64,000 nt of DNA from Pseudomonadota bacterium (GTDB taxonomy: Bacteria; Pseudomonadota; Gammaproteobacteria; Burkholderiales; Burkholderiaceae_E): contig CAUJHG010000072.1 in assembly GCA_963204785.1 (NCBI GenBank), positions 24,425 through 88,424 of the forward strand, given 5' to 3'. Under the pieces are notes generated by a model. That model was not told the DNA's origin, ran no database searches, and saw only the letters and a list, made by a program, of their open reading frames with translations. A program made the position numbers and the translations under genes. Position 1 is the stretch's first letter; each line of letters starts with the position of its first letter. This document shows, in pieces, positions 24,761 to 33,892 of the stretch.

Positions 24761-25477
24761 CTACACGCCGAGGTACTCGTGGAGCATGGTCATCTTCGCG
24801 TCGAGTTCGCTGGCTGCGAACCCTTCGACGATGCGGCCGTGCTCCATCACGTAGAAGCGGTCTGCCAGCGGCGCGGCGAAGCGGAAGTTCTGCTCGACCA
24901 TGACGATCGTGAAGCCCTTCTCCCGCAGCATGCGGATCGTGCGCGCAAGCGCCTGCACGATCACCGGCGCCAGCCCCTCGGAGATCTCGTCGAGCAGCAG
25001 CAGCTTCGCACCGGTGCGCAGGATGCGCGCCACCGCGAGCATCTGCTGCTCGCCTCCGGACAGCCGCGTGCCGGGGCTGTTGCGGCGTTCCGCCAGGTTC
25101 GGGAACATCGCGTAGATCTCGTCGAGCCCCATGCCGCCGGAGGCCACTGCCGGAGGCAGCAGCAGGTTCTCCTCGCAGGACAGGCTCGCGAAGATGCCGC
25201 GCTCCTCGGGGCAGTAGCCGATGCCCAGTTGCGCGATCCGGTGCGGCGCCAGCGCGACTGCCTCGACACCGTTGACCATGATCGATCCGCTGCGGCGCCC
25301 GACCAGGCCCATGATCGACTTCAGCGTGGTCGTGCGCCCGGAGCCGTTGCGCCCGAGCAGGGTGACCACCTCGCCCCGGTTCACCCGGAGGTCGACGCCG
25401 TGGAGGATGTGGGATTCGCCGTAGAACGCATGGACGTCGGCGAGTCGCAGGAACTCGACGGGACGGCTAGTGGCCAT
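24761..25477 (-). CDS. livF: Liv-type ABC transporter ATP-binding protein LivF with Arg in Walker A
   Basis: A 238-residue ATPase with signature RLSGGEQQMLAVARI and Walker B LLLLDEISEGLAP. The Walker A reads GRNGSGRTT: the nucleotide-binding Lys is Arg (codon CGC). The H-loop area IVMVEQNFRFAAPLADR and the Gln loop EERGIFASLSCEEN look normal. The start MATSRP at 25477 overlaps the livG stop by 11 bp; the longer frame has no family similarity. It pairs with LivG at 25467 in the first Liv set. The Lys-to-Arg change is described in the findings. Confidence 0.92.
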   Translation of the reverse strand: MATSRPVEFLRLADVHAFYGESHILHGVDLRVNRGEVVTLLGRNGSGRTTTLKSIMGLVGRRSGSIMVNGVEAVALAPHRIAQLGIGYCPEERGIFASLSCEENLLLPPAVASGGMGLDEIYAMFPNLAERRNSPGTRLSGGEQQMLAVARILRTGAKLLLLDEISEGLAPVIVQALARTIRMLREKGFTIVMVEQNFRFAAPLADRFYVMEHGRIVEGFAASELDAKMTMLHEYLGV

Positions 25478-26246
25478 GCGCCCCCCGAAGCTCGGTCTCG
25501 GTCGTGCCCATGTAGGCCTCGAGCACCTGCGGATTGCCCGAGACGACATCGTAGGGCCCTTCGGCGATCACCTGGCCACGCTGCAGCACGGTGATGGTGT
25601 CGGCGATGCTCGAGACGACGTTCATGTTGTGCTCGACCATGAGCACGGTGCGATTGGCCGCGACCTTCCTGATCAGTTGCGTCACCCTGTCGACGTCCTC
25701 GTGCCCCATGCCCTGCGTGGGCTCGTCGAGCAGCATCAGCTCCGGATCCGCTGCCAGCGTCGTGGCGATCTCGAGCGCCCGCTTGCGTCCGTAGGGCAGC
25801 TCGACGGTGGCGAAGTCCGCGAACTCGCGCAGCCCGACCGTCTCGAGGAGCTCCATCGCACGCGCGTCGAGAACCTCGAGCGAACGCGCCGACTTCCAGA
25901 AGTGGAAGGAGGTTCCCAGCGCCCGCTGCAGGCCGATGCGGACGTTCTCCATCGCGGTGAGGTTGGGAAAGGTGGCCGAGATCTGGAAGGACCGGATCAT
26001 GCCGCGACGCGCGACCTGCGGCGGCTTCTCCGTGGTGATGTCCTGCCCCTTGAACAGAATGCTCCCACGGGTGGGGATGAGGAACTTGGTCAGCAGGTTG
26101 AAGACGGTGGTCTTGCCTGCGCCGTTTGGCCCGATCAGCGCGTGGATCTGGCCGCGGCGCACCTTCAGGCTCACCCCGTTGACCGCAACGAAGCCCTTGA
26201 ACTCCTTCACCAGTTCTCGGGTTTCCAGGATGGTGTCTGTGCTCAT
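25467..26246 (-). CDS. livG: Liv-type ABC transporter ATP-binding protein LivG (first set)
   Basis: A 259-residue ATPase with Walker A GPNGAGKTT (about 41-49), RSFQISATFPNLTAMENVRIG, LPYGRKRALEIATTLA as the LivG-type signature, Walker B LMLLDEPTQGMGHED and VLMVEHNMNVV. The start MSTDT at 26246 gives the usual length; the upstream extension is low-complexity and unconserved. First gene of the set livG-livF-livK-livH-livM, divergent from pilB. Confidence 0.92.
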   Translation of the reverse strand: MSTDTILETRELVKEFKGFVAVNGVSLKVRRGQIHALIGPNGAGKTTVFNLLTKFLIPTRGSILFKGQDITTEKPPQVARRGMIRSFQISATFPNLTAMENVRIGLQRALGTSFHFWKSARSLEVLDARAMELLETVGLREFADFATVELPYGRKRALEIATTLAADPELMLLDEPTQGMGHEDVDRVTQLIRKVAANRTVLMVEHNMNVVSSIADTITVLQRGQVIAEGPYDVVSGNPQVLEAYMGTTETELRGAHGH

Positions 26247-26286
26247 TGCGCCGAAGATCGTCCCGGCTGTCGGCCGTAGAGCGCGG

Positions 26287-26316
26287 AGGTTAGCCTGCGC
26301 GTTCGCGGCACAGCAA
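26287..26316 (-). promoter_or_regulatory. candidate promoter for first liv operon
   Basis: Minus-strand TTGCTG (26311-26316), 18-bp spacer, TAACCT (26287-26292), 41 bp upstream of livG. Match to consensus is moderate. The remaining 279-bp divergent gap up to pilB shows no other recognisable signal, and no promoter for pilB was found. Confidence 0.35.
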
Positions 26317-26525
26317 TTCGGGTAGATACCAGTAGCGCGCGGCAGCGCAGCAGCGCGCCGCAATGGCGCACGGCGCGTCGCATCCCCGTCGACGCTGCCG
26401 CGCCGTTCGTCCGGCCTTGCGCCGCCGCTCGTCCAGTTGCCGGCGCCGCCCCGTTCTCCGGGCAGGGCTTACGACTCATGATGGGCGCCACCCGGCACAC
26501 CGCCGGAGTCGAACCGAACCCAGAC

Positions 26526-28253
26526 ATGGCCGTGGCAACCACACCGACGCAGACGACCGAACAGACCGTGCTTGCAGGACTGGCGCGCGCGCTCGTCCAG
26601 CACCGGGTGCTGCGCCCGGATCAGGCAGTGGCGATCCAGAAGAAGGCCGACGCCGCACGCACGGCCTTCATCGACGAACTGATCACGGGCGGCCATCTGT
26701 CGGCGGCACAGCTCGCCCGGTTCGCCGCTGACACCTTCGGCCACCCGCTGTTCGACCTGTCCGCGGTCGACGTCGACCGCCTCCCGGACGACCTGATCGA
26801 CCGCAAGCTGGCGTCGGAGACGCGCATGGTCGCGCTGGCCAAGCGCGGCAGCCGGCTGTCGCTTGCGATCTCCGACCCCACCGACCTGCAGGCGCTGGAC
26901 CGGATCAAGTTCCAGACCCAGTCGACGGTCGACCCGGTGATGGTCGAGCACGACAAGCTCCTCAAGCTGGTGGAGCGGCTCGGACGCAGCGCCTCGCAGC
27001 AGCTGGCCGACCTGGTCGACGAGAGCCTCGAGCTCGACCTTGCCACGGACGAGGCCCCGTCGACCATCGACTCGAACACCGAGGTCGACGACGCCCCGGT
27101 GGTGAAGTTCCTGCAGAAGGTCCTGCTGGACGCGATCCACGCTGGCGCATCGGACCTGCACTTCGAGCCCTACGAGAAGTTCTACCGGATCCGCCTGCGA
27201 GTGGACGGCGAGCTGCGCGAGTTCGCCCAGCCGCCGCTTGCAATCAAGGAGAAGCTGGCCTCGCGCATCAAGGTGATCTCGCGGCTGGACATCTCGGAGC
27301 GTCGCGTGCCGCAGGACGGGCGCATGAAGCTGGTGGTCGGCCCGAACCGCGCGATCGACTTCCGCGTCTCGACGCTGCCGACCCTGTTCGGCGAGAAGAT
27401 CGTGATGCGGATCCTGGACCCCCAGGCCGCCAAGCTGGGGATCGACGCACTGGGCTACGAGCCCGACCAGCGCCAGGCGCTGCTCGACGCGGTCCACCGC
27501 CCCTACGGGATGATCCTGGTGACCGGCCCGACCGGTTCGGGCAAGACGGTGTCGCTCTACAGCTGCCTGAACATCCTGAACGAGCCCGGGATCAACATCT
27601 CGACCGCCGAGGACCCGGCGGAGATCAACCTGCCCGGCATCAACCAGGTCAACGTCAACGAGAAGGCCGGGCTGACCTTCGCCGCCGCGCTGCGCTCCTT
27701 CCTGCGCCAGGATCCGGACGTGATCATGGTCGGCGAGATCCGCGACCTCGAGACTGCCGACATCGCGATCAAGGCGGCGCAGACCGGACACATGGTGATG
27801 TCGACGCTGCACACGAACGACGCGCCGACCACGCTGACGCGGCTGATGAACATGGGCGTGGCGCCCTTCAACATCGCCTCGTCGGTGATCCTGATCACCG
27901 CGCAGCGGCTGGCCCGCCGGCTGTGCGCCTGCAAGCAGCCCGCGGACGTGGACGACGACGCGCTGCTGCAGGCGGGCTTCCTCGAGAGCGACCTCGACGG
28001 CAGCTGGCAACCGTTCCGGCCGGTGGGGTGCGAGCGCTGCGGCGGCAGCGGCTACAAGGGCCGCGTCGGCCTGTACCAGGTGATGCCGATCTCCGAGGAG
28101 ATCCAGCGGATCATCCTGGCCAACGGCAACGCGATGCAGATCGCCGATCAGGCGAGGCAGGACGGCGTGCGCGACCTGCGCCGCTCGGGGCTCATGAAGG
28201 TCATGCAGGGCGTGACCACGATCGAGGAGGTGCTCGGCGTCACCAACGAGTGA
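26526..28253 (+). CDS. pilB: type IV pilus assembly ATPase PilB (GspE/PulE family)
   Basis: Cytoplasmic hexameric ATPase that powers pilus extension. About 575 residues. N-terminal MshEN-like domain (DTFGHPLFDLSAV), then the N2/CTD ATPase: Walker A GPTGSGKT (about 334-341), Asp box AGASDLHFEPYE, Walker B region DPDVIMVGEIRDLETADIA, His box QTGHMVMSTLHTNDA, and a tetracysteine zinc motif (CACK about 466 and CERC about 501). MAVATT at 26526 is preferred because the preceding 16 residues are unconserved; ATG 26478 is the alternative. It starts a pilB-pilC-pilD unit. No major pilin gene is nearby. Confidence 0.92.
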   Translation: MAVATTPTQTTEQTVLAGLARALVQHRVLRPDQAVAIQKKADAARTAFIDELITGGHLSAAQLARFAADTFGHPLFDLSAVDVDRLPDDLIDRKLASETRMVALAKRGSRLSLAISDPTDLQALDRIKFQTQSTVDPVMVEHDKLLKLVERLGRSASQQLADLVDESLELDLATDEAPSTIDSNTEVDDAPVVKFLQKVLLDAIHAGASDLHFEPYEKFYRIRLRVDGELREFAQPPLAIKEKLASRIKVISRLDISERRVPQDGRMKLVVGPNRAIDFRVSTLPTLFGEKIVMRILDPQAAKLGIDALGYEPDQRQALLDAVHRPYGMILVTGPTGSGKTVSLYSCLNILNEPGINISTAEDPAEINLPGINQVNVNEKAGLTFAAALRSFLRQDPDVIMVGEIRDLETADIAIKAAQTGHMVMSTLHTNDAPTTLTRLMNMGVAPFNIASSVILITAQRLARRLCACKQPADVDDDALLQAGFLESDLDGSWQPFRPVGCERCGGSGYKGRVGLYQVMPISEEIQRIILANGNAMQIADQARQDGVRDLRRSGLMKVMQGVTTIEEVLGVTNE

Positions 28254-28296
28254 GCCGCACCACACCAGGGCGAACCGCGAGACGAGGCTGGACCCG

Positions 28297-29520
28297 ATGG
28301 CGACCAAGGCGATGACAGCGAACAACGTGCGGGAGGCGACCTTCCAGTGGGAGGGTCGCGACCGCATGGGCAAGACGATCCGCGGCGAGATGCGCGCCGG
28401 CGGCGAGGCGGTGGTGAACTCGATGCTGCGCCGCCAGGGGATCTTCGTCACGAAGATCAGGAAGCGGCGCTACGCGAAGGGCGGGAAGATCCGCGACAAG
28501 GACATCACGCTGTTCACGCGCCAGCTCTCGACGATGCTGCACTCGGGGGTGCCGCTGCTGCAGTCGTTCGACATCGTCGCCAAGGGCAGCAGCAACGCGG
28601 CAGTCTCGCGGCTGTTCACCGACATCCGCGCCGACGTCGAGACCGGAACCGCGCTCTCGCAGGCCTTCCGCAAGTACCCGCTGCACTTCGACGCCCTGTA
28701 CTGCAACCTGGTCGGCGCCGGCGAGCAGGCCGGCATCCTGGACGACCTGCTCGACCGGCTGGCGACCTACAAGGAGAAGATCCAGGCGATCAAGGGCAAG
28801 ATCAAGTCGGCCCTGTTCTACCCTGCTGCGATCCTGGTGGTGGCCGCGGTCGTCGTCACCGTCATCATGCTGTTCGTCGTGCCCGCCTTCAAGGAGGTCT
28901 TCGAGAGCTTCGGTGCGGGGCTGCCGGCCCCGACGATGATGGTCATCGCGATGTCGGACTTCTTCGTCGAGAACTGGTACCTGGTGTTCGGCGCGCTGGC
29001 CGCGGTCGGCTATTTCACGATGCAGGCCTGGAAGCGCTCGCCGAAGGTGAAGATGAGCTTCGACCGGCTGATCCTGCGCGCGCCCATCTTCGGCGAGGTC
29101 ATCCGCAAGGCGACGATCGCCCGGTGGCTGCGCACGCTCGCGACCATGTTCGCCGCCGGCGTGCCGCTGGTCGAAGCGCTGGACTCGGTCGGCGGCGCCT
29201 CGGGCAACCACGTCTACCTGATGGCGACCCGGAAGATCCAGCAGGAGGTCGCAACCGGCACCAGCCTGACGGTGGCGATGCAGAATTCGCAGGTCTTCCC
29301 GAACATGGTGCTGCAGATGGCATCGATCGGCGAGGAATCGGGTTCGCTCGACTCGATGCTCGGCAAGGCTGCCGACATCTACGAACGCGAGGTCGACGAC
29401 GCGGTCGCCAGCCTCTCGAGCCTGCTCGAACCGCTGATCATGGTGATCCTGGGCGTGCTGATCGGCGGTCTGGTGATCGCGATGTACCTGCCGATCTTCA
29501 AGCTGGGCCAGGTGGTCTGA
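28297..29520 (+). CDS. pilC: type IV pilus inner-membrane platform protein PilC (GspF family)
   Basis: A 407-residue polytopic protein with two repeated GspF domains and three membrane segments (about 180-205, 230-250, 385-405). Marks: FTRQLSTMLHSGVPLLQSF and VGAGEQAGILDDLLDRLA in the first repeat, LRTLATMFAAGVPLVEALDSV and ASIGEESGSLDSMLGKAA in the second, and the C-terminal VILGVLIGGLVIAMYLPIFKLG. The ATG at 28297 follows GAGACGAGG. It lies 43 bp after pilB and couples the PilB motor to pilin assembly. Confidence 0.93.
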   Translation: MATKAMTANNVREATFQWEGRDRMGKTIRGEMRAGGEAVVNSMLRRQGIFVTKIRKRRYAKGGKIRDKDITLFTRQLSTMLHSGVPLLQSFDIVAKGSSNAAVSRLFTDIRADVETGTALSQAFRKYPLHFDALYCNLVGAGEQAGILDDLLDRLATYKEKIQAIKGKIKSALFYPAAILVVAAVVVTVIMLFVVPAFKEVFESFGAGLPAPTMMVIAMSDFFVENWYLVFGALAAVGYFTMQAWKRSPKVKMSFDRLILRAPIFGEVIRKATIARWLRTLATMFAAGVPLVEALDSVGGASGNHVYLMATRKIQQEVATGTSLTVAMQNSQVFPNMVLQMASIGEESGSLDSMLGKAADIYEREVDDAVASLSSLLEPLIMVILGVLIGGLVIAMYLPIFKLGQVV

Positions 29521-29607
29521 CCCCGCGGCCGGGTCGGCTATATTGGCGCCGGCCGGCGCACTGACGCCGGCCGACGCGCACCGGACCGCGAGCCCTCGAG
29601 CCCCGCC

Positions 29608-30465
29608 ATGGATCTCCTCACGCTGCTGCAGCAAACGCCCGCCCTCGCCCTGACCCTCGCACTGCTCGTCGGGCTGTGCGTCGGCAGCTTCCTGAACGTG
29701 GTGATCTTCCGCGTTCCGAAGATGATGGAGATCGAGTGGGAGCAGCAGGCCGCCGAACTGCGCGGCGAGACGCAGGCCGAGCGGCCGGCCTTCAACCTGA
29801 TGACGCCGCGCTCGCACTGTCCGGGCTGCGGGCACGCGATCGGCGTGCTGGAGAACGTTCCGCTGCTCAGCTGGCTGGTCCTGCGCGGGCGCTGTTCGTC
29901 GTGCGGCATGCGCATTCCGGTCCGGTATCCGCTGGTCGAGGCGTTCACCGGGCTGCTCTCGTTCGTGGCGATCTGGAAGTTCGGCCCGACGGCTGCGGGC
30001 GGCGGCGCAATGCTGCTCGGCTTCTTCCTGGTCGCGCTGGCCTTCATCGACCTGGACACCCAGTTGCTGCCGGACGACATGACGCTCCTGCTGCTCTGGC
30101 TGGGCCTGTTCCTGAACCTCTGGGGCGTGTTCGCACCGCTGCAATCGGCAGTGATCGGTGCGATCGCCGGCTATCTGGCCCTCTGGTCGGTCTACTGGCT
30201 GTTTCGCCTGGCCACCGGTCGCGAGGGCATGGGCTACGGCGACTTCAAGCTGCTGGCCGCGCTGGGCGCCTGGTTCGGCTGGCAGGCGCTGCCCGCGATC
30301 ATCCTGCTCTCCTCGGTCGTCGGCGCCTGCGTCGGCATCGCGCTGATGGTGTTTCGCCGCCACGGCCGCGAGGTGCCGATTCCCTTCGGCCCCTATCTGG
30401 CCGGTGCGGGGCTGCTCACGCTGTACTTCGGAGAGCCCCTTTCGCGCTGGATCGGGCTGGCCTGA
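29608..30465 (+). CDS. pilD: type IV prepilin peptidase/N-methyltransferase PilD
   Basis: A 285-residue inner-membrane aspartyl protease that cleaves and N-methylates prepilins. Two zinc CxxC pairs (C71/C74 in HCPGCGH and C96/C99 in CSSCGM), the first catalytic Asp in [13 protein letters not shown] and the second in [11 protein letters not shown], with about eight membrane segments. [12 protein letters not shown] and [12 protein letters not shown] are typical of the family. The start ATG lies 88 bp after pilC; the gap contains a GC-rich inverted repeat (GGCCGGCG/CGCCGGCC). Confidence 0.93.
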   Translation: MDLLTLLQQTPALALTLALLVGLCVGSFLNVVIFRVPKMMEIEWEQQAAELRGETQAERPAFNLMTPRSHCPGCGHAIGVLENVPLLSWLVLRGRCSSCGMRIPVRYPLVEAFTGLLSFVAIWKFGPTAAGGGAMLLGFFLVALAFIDLDTQLLPDDMTLLLLWLGLFLNLWGVFAPLQSAVIGAIAGYLALWSVYWLFRLATGREGMGYGDFKLLAALGAWFGWQALPAIILLSSVVGACVGIALMVFRRHGREVPIPFGPYLAGAGLLTLYFGEPLSRWIGLA

Positions 30466-30517
30466 TCCCGGCGGGCAGCGGCGGTCCGGGCGTCGCGCAC
30501 GCAGCGCGGGCGGGCTC

Positions 30518-30539
30518 CCCTGCGCGCGCGCGCGCAGGG
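30518..30539. repeat. 22-bp alternating CG palindrome downstream of pilD
   Basis: CCCTG followed by six CG dinucleotides and CAGGG forms a perfect palindrome of alternating purine-pyrimidine steps 53 bp after the pilD stop. It could act as an imperfect transcription stop or a Z-DNA-prone element. No U-tract follows. Confidence 0.5.
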
Positions 30540-30552
30540 CGCAGCTCCCGGT

Positions 30553-30581
30553 TTGTCAAGGGTGGCGGTTTCCTTCAAAAT
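30553..30581 (+). promoter_or_regulatory. sigma-70-type promoter for zapD
   Basis: TTGTCA (30553-30558), 17-bp spacer, CAAAAT (30576-30581), 45 bp upstream of the zapD start. The only AT-rich patch in a 160-bp GC-rich gap. It suggests zapD-yacG is transcribed separately from the pil genes. Confidence 0.5.
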
Positions 30582-30625
30582 CGGCCCGCGCCCCGGGTCT
30601 GCCATCCAGCCAGGAAACCGCCGGC

Positions 30626-31384
30626 TTGATCCTCTACGAATACCCGCTCAACGAACGCGTCCGGACCCTGCTGAGGCTCGAGGATCTGTTCGAACGCCTC
30701 GACTTCTTCGCCGGGCGTGAACACCCGCTCGAGCACCACGTCGCGATCTCGACGCTGTTCGACATCCTCGAGGTCGCCGGCCGCGCCGATCTCAAGTCGG
30801 ACCTGCTGCAGGAACTCGATCGGCAGCGCCAGACACTGGCGCAGTTCCGCAACGCCCCGGGCGTGTCGCTGGATGCCCTGGGCCGGGTGCTCGGGCAGAT
30901 CGACCGCGCCTGGGCGGGACTGAGTTCGATGACCGGACGCACCGGCCAGCACCTGCGCGACAACGAATGGCTGATGAGCATCCGCAGCCGGGCGGTCATC
31001 TCGGGCGGCGCCTGCGAATTCGACCTGCCCTCCTACCATGCCTGGCAGCACCGGTCGGCGGATTCGCGCAGGCAGGACATCGCCGGCTGGGCCGCCCCGC
31101 TGCGCCCGCTGCACGACAGCCTGTCGATCGTGCTCAGGCTGCTGCGCGAAGGCGCGCAGTGCAGCACGCTGACCGCCCAGCCCGGCAGCGGCTTCCAGCA
31201 GCCGCTGGGCGGCAAGACCTACCAGATGGTGCAGGTGCGCCTCGACCCGGCCACCGGCGCGATTCCCGAGATCAGCGCGAACAAGTACCTGCTCTGGATC
31301 CGCTTCACCGCCCAGGACGGCGACCTGCGGCCACGGCCCTTCGAGGGCAGCGTCGACTTCGAGATCGGGCTGTGCAACCTCTGA
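30626..31384 (+). CDS. zapD: cell division protein ZapD (DUF1342)
   Basis: A 252-residue cytoplasmic protein that cross-links FtsZ filaments by binding the FtsZ C-terminal tail. A TTG start at 30626 is chosen because the E. coli protein starts the same way around FEHPLNEKMRTWLR; here [20 protein letters not shown] follows the TTG directly, and AGGAAAC lies upstream. Marks: [38 protein letters not shown] and [11 protein letters not shown]. Length matches the family (about 250). yacG follows after 28 bp. The expected coaE gene between pilD and zapD is missing. Confidence 0.92.
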   Translation: MILYEYPLNERVRTLLRLEDLFERLDFFAGREHPLEHHVAISTLFDILEVAGRADLKSDLLQELDRQRQTLAQFRNAPGVSLDALGRVLGQIDRAWAGLSSMTGRTGQHLRDNEWLMSIRSRAVISGGACEFDLPSYHAWQHRSADSRRQDIAGWAAPLRPLHDSLSIVLRLLREGAQCSTLTAQPGSGFQQPLGGKTYQMVQVRLDPATGAIPEISANKYLLWIRFTAQDGDLRPRPFEGSVDFEIGLCNL

Positions 31385-31412
31385 ACCGCCGACCCGCATC
31401 GGCCTGCGGTGC

Positions 31413-31634
31413 ATGAAGCACGAGCGCCCGCTGATGGTGCGCTGTCCGGGCTGCGGGCGCAGCACGCGATACGATCCGCGCAACCGCTGGCGACCGTTCT
31501 GCTCGGAGCGCTGCAAGACCAGCGACCTGGGCGCCTGGGCGAGCGACGCCTACGTGATCGAGGGCGCGTCGGGCGAGGAGACCTCCTCGGACGCAGGCGA
31601 AGCGGGCGATCCCGACCGTCGGCCTGCGGGCTGA
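31413..31634 (+). CDS. yacG: DNA gyrase inhibitor YacG (zinc-binding)
   Basis: A 73-residue protein with the four-Cys zinc site C11-x2-C14 (VRCPGCGR) and C30-x3-C34 (FCSERCK), followed by [13 protein letters not shown]. Known family members bind the GyrB C-terminus and inhibit gyrase. The acidic tail ([14 protein letters not shown]) is usual. It follows zapD and is convergent with the Nudix gene 12 bp away. Confidence 0.93.
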   Translation: MKHERPLMVRCPGCGRSTRYDPRNRWRPFCSERCKTSDLGAWASDAYVIEGASGEETSSDAGEAGDPDRRPAG

Positions 31635-31646
31635 GGCTCGCCGGGC

Positions 31647-32981
31647 TCAGGTCGCCGCCGGCAGCACCATCTGGGTCTGGATCACGATCGCGCAGCGCTT
31701 CCCGGCTTCGGAAGTCACCTCGGTCTGCCAGACCATCGTCGAGCGCCCGCGGTGCAGCGGCGTGCAGACCGCGCGCACCGCGGTGTCCACCGGGGCGCCG
31801 GACATGAAGTTGGTCTTCGATTCGATCGTCGTGGTGCGCGCCCCGGCGGGCAGGTTCAGCACCGTCGCGAGCGCGCCAAGGGTGTCGGCAAAGGCCATGA
31901 ACGCGCCGCCGTGCAGGGTGCTGCCCGCGGTGCAGAGGTCCGGCCTGACCCGCATCGTCGCGACGACGCGCTCGGGGGTGGCCTCCTCGACCGTCACGCC
32001 CATCAGGCCGGGGAAGGTCGACGCAAAGCGCGCCTGGATCGTCGCAAGGTCCATGGTGGTCTCCTCCTCGGAGCGGAGATCCTGCCAGAATCGCGCGCCG
32101 CGCACCACGCAGTGCATGCCGGCGGCATGCGCCAGCCGTGCATCGGCCTCGTCGTCCGGATCCAGGTAGACCGGCAAGGGGGCGCCCTCGGGGAAGGCCT
32201 CGCGCAGCGCGCCGGAAGTGGACGCGAGCACTGCGAAGTCCAGGCCAGCGGCGGCAGCGGCATGCAGTTCGCCGGGATCGCGCAGCCGCACCGCTGCGAG
32301 CGGACCCAGCGCGCGCGCGCCTGCGGCGTCGGCCGGCAGGCGCCCGGCCAGGGCCCCGTCGGCAGCGCGGGCGAACGAGACCGGATGCAAGGGGCCGATC
32401 AGCACGCGCACCCGATGCGCACGGCACAGCGGCAGGGCCCGCCGCAACAGGCGATCGAAGGCATCCGGAGCGAGGGCCGGTTCGTCGAGCAGCAGCGCAG
32501 GCACCTTTCCCGCGTCCAGGCCGTGCCGCAGCGCCGCGATGAACCCTTCCTCGCCGAGCGTCGCGGCAGCGGAGGCGCACAGCGCCGCGGGCAGCCGCAG
32601 CCAGGCGATCACCGGGACCGTCGCCGGCAGCAGCGGCGCCACGTCGATCGACTCCGGACCCAGCCACGCGAAGGCCTGGCCTTCACGCGAGCACGGCTCG
32701 CCGACGTGCGCAGTCACCCTGCGGAAGTGCAGCCGCACCCGGGCGTGCGGATAGCTGAACTCGCGCACCACCCAGGGTGCACAGGCCCGCACCTCGATTC
32801 CCAGTTCCTCATGGAGTTCCCTTGCCAGCGCCTGCGCGACGGTCTCGCCAGCCTCGAGCTTGCCGCCCGGAAACTCCCACCAGCCGGCATAGGGCTTGCC
32901 GGGCGGACGCTGGCCGAGCAGCACTGCCCCGTCGCCCCGGAAGACGACGCCGACCGCGACATCGATCGGCGGCGCGGACAT
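31647..32981 (-). CDS. Nudix hydrolase / ThiE-like / PaaI-type thioesterase open frame
   Basis: One uninterrupted 444-codon frame with three parts. Residues 1-130 are a Nudix (MutT) domain with Nudix box GGKLEAGETVAQALARELHEELG. Residues about 130-305 are the degenerate thiamine-phosphate-synthase-like domain usual in betaproteobacterial MutT proteins (ending HCVVRGARFWQDLR). Residues 310-444 form a complete hotdog thioesterase (CTAGSTLHGGAFMAFADTLGA, then RTTTIESKTNFMSGA). The third part starts at its own ATG (32054) behind GAGGAGGAG, so it may be made as a separate 135-residue protein, as a fusion, or both. The start overlaps the DUF815 stop (TGATG). Nudix part: likely 8-oxo-dGTP cleanup; thioesterase: acyl-CoA hydrolysis, substrate unknown. 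Confidence 0.85.
   Translation of the reverse strand: MSAPPIDVAVGVVFRGDGAVLLGQRPPGKPYAGWWEFPGGKLEAGETVAQALARELHEELGIEVRACAPWVVREFSYPHARVRLHFRRVTAHVGEPCSREGQAFAWLGPESIDVAPLLPATVPVIAWLRLPAALCASAAATLGEEGFIAALRHGLDAGKVPALLLDEPALAPDAFDRLLRRALPLCRAHRVRVLIGPLHPVSFARAADGALAGRLPADAAGARALGPLAAVRLRDPGELHAAAAAGLDFAVLASTSGALREAFPEGAPLPVYLDPDDEADARLAHAAGMHCVVRGARFWQDLRSEEETTMDLATIQARFASTFPGLMGVTVEEATPERVVATMRVRPDLCTAGSTLHGGAFMAFADTLGALATVLNLPAGARTTTIESKTNFMSGAPVDTAVRAVCTPLHRGRSTMVWQTEVTSEAGKRCAIVIQTQMVLPAAT
32061..32069 (-). promoter_or_regulatory. internal ribosome binding site for the thioesterase part
   Basis: GAGGAGGAG followed by six bases and ATG (32052-32054) lies inside the coding frame (it encodes the EEE of RSEEETT). 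It is among the best ribosome sites in the window and strongly suggests independent initiation of the C-terminal hotdog domain. Confidence 0.7.
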
Positions 32982-33892
32982 CAGCCCTGGTGGCGCCCGG
33001 CCCAGTCGCGCGCGAACTGCCAGGCGACGCGGCCGGAGCGCGAGCCGCGCTCCAGCGCAAAGCGCAGGGCGTCGGCGCGCGCGCCCTCGATCTGCTGCGC
33101 GGTGCAGCCGAGCCTGGACAGCCAGTGGACGACGATCGACAGGTAGTCGTCCTGGCGGAAGGGGTAGAACGCGACCCAGAGCCCGAAGCGCTCGGACAGC
33201 GAAACCTTCTCCTCGACGCGCTCGCCCGGATGGATCTCCCCGTCGGGCTGGTGCTTCGCCTCGAGGTTCTCCGCCATGTACTCCGGCATCAGGTGGCGCC
33301 GGTTGGAGGTTGCGTAGATCAGCACGTTGTCCGACTGCGCCGCCACGGAGCCGTCGAGCGCCACCTTCAGCGCCTTGTACCCGGGCTCGCCCTCCTCGAA
33401 GGAGAGGTCGTCGCAGAAGACCAGGAAACGCTCGGGACGCTGGGCAACCAGGTCGACGATGTCCGGCAGGTCGACCAGATCGTCCTTGTCGACCTCGATC
33501 AGCCGCAGGCCTTTCTTCGCGTGCGCGTTCAGGACCGCCTTGATCAGCGAGGACTTGCCGGTGCCGCGCGAACCGGTGAGCAGCACGTTGTTGGCCGGCA
33601 GCCCGGCGACGAACTGCCGCGTGTTGCGCTCGACGATCTTCTTCTGTTCGTCGACGTTCTTCAGGTCGGCGAGCCGGATCGACGAAAGGTTGCGCACCGG
33701 CTGCAGCCAGCCCTGGTTGCCAAAGGCTGTGCGGCGCCGCCGCCAGCGAAAGGCATGCGCCGCCTTCCAGTCGACCTGGCTCGGCGCCGGAGGAAGCGCC
33801 TGCTCGAGCCGCGCGAGCACGGACTCCGCGCGCACGAGAAGAGAGCGCAGCTCCGCGAGGGGCGCCTCGCGCTCAGGAGCGGTAGTCGGCAT
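32981..33892 (-). CDS. DUF815 family AAA-type ATP-binding protein
   Basis: A 303-residue P-loop ATPase. Walker [17 protein letters not shown] (about 118-133), Walker B-like [13 protein letters not shown], and the sensor segment [15 protein letters not shown]. The C-terminus has [23 protein letters not shown], diagnostic for DUF815. MPTTAPE at 33892 is chosen as start, overlapping the argJ stop by 20 bp; the longer frame extends deep into argJ. Function is unknown to my knowledge; the fold is a Cdc48/RuvB-like remodeller. It is conserved beside mutT and argJ in betaproteobacteria. Part of the secA-argJ-DUF815-Nudix direction. Confidence 0.88.
   Translation of the reverse strand: MPTTAPEREAPLAELRSLLVRAESVLARLEQALPPAPSQVDWKAAHAFRWRRRRTAFGNQGWLQPVRNLSSIRLADLKNVDEQKKIVERNTRQFVAGLPANNVLLTGSRGTGKSSLIKAVLNAHAKKGLRLIEVDKDDLVDLPDIVDLVAQRPERFLVFCDDLSFEEGEPGYKALKVALDGSVAAQSDNVLIYATSNRRHLMPEYMAENLEAKHQPDGEIHPGERVEEKVSLSERFGLWVAFYPFRQDDYLSIVVHWLSRLGCTAQQIEGARADALRFALERGSRSGRVAWQFARDWAGRHQG

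Noticed and set aside
26247..30465. Complete type IV pilus locus
   Set aside because: Only pilB, pilC and pilD are present; no pilin, secretin or pilM-Q genes lie in the window.
32052..32054. Annotating the thioesterase only as a separate gene
   Set aside because: No stop codon separates it from the Nudix frame, so it is listed as one open frame with an internal start instead.
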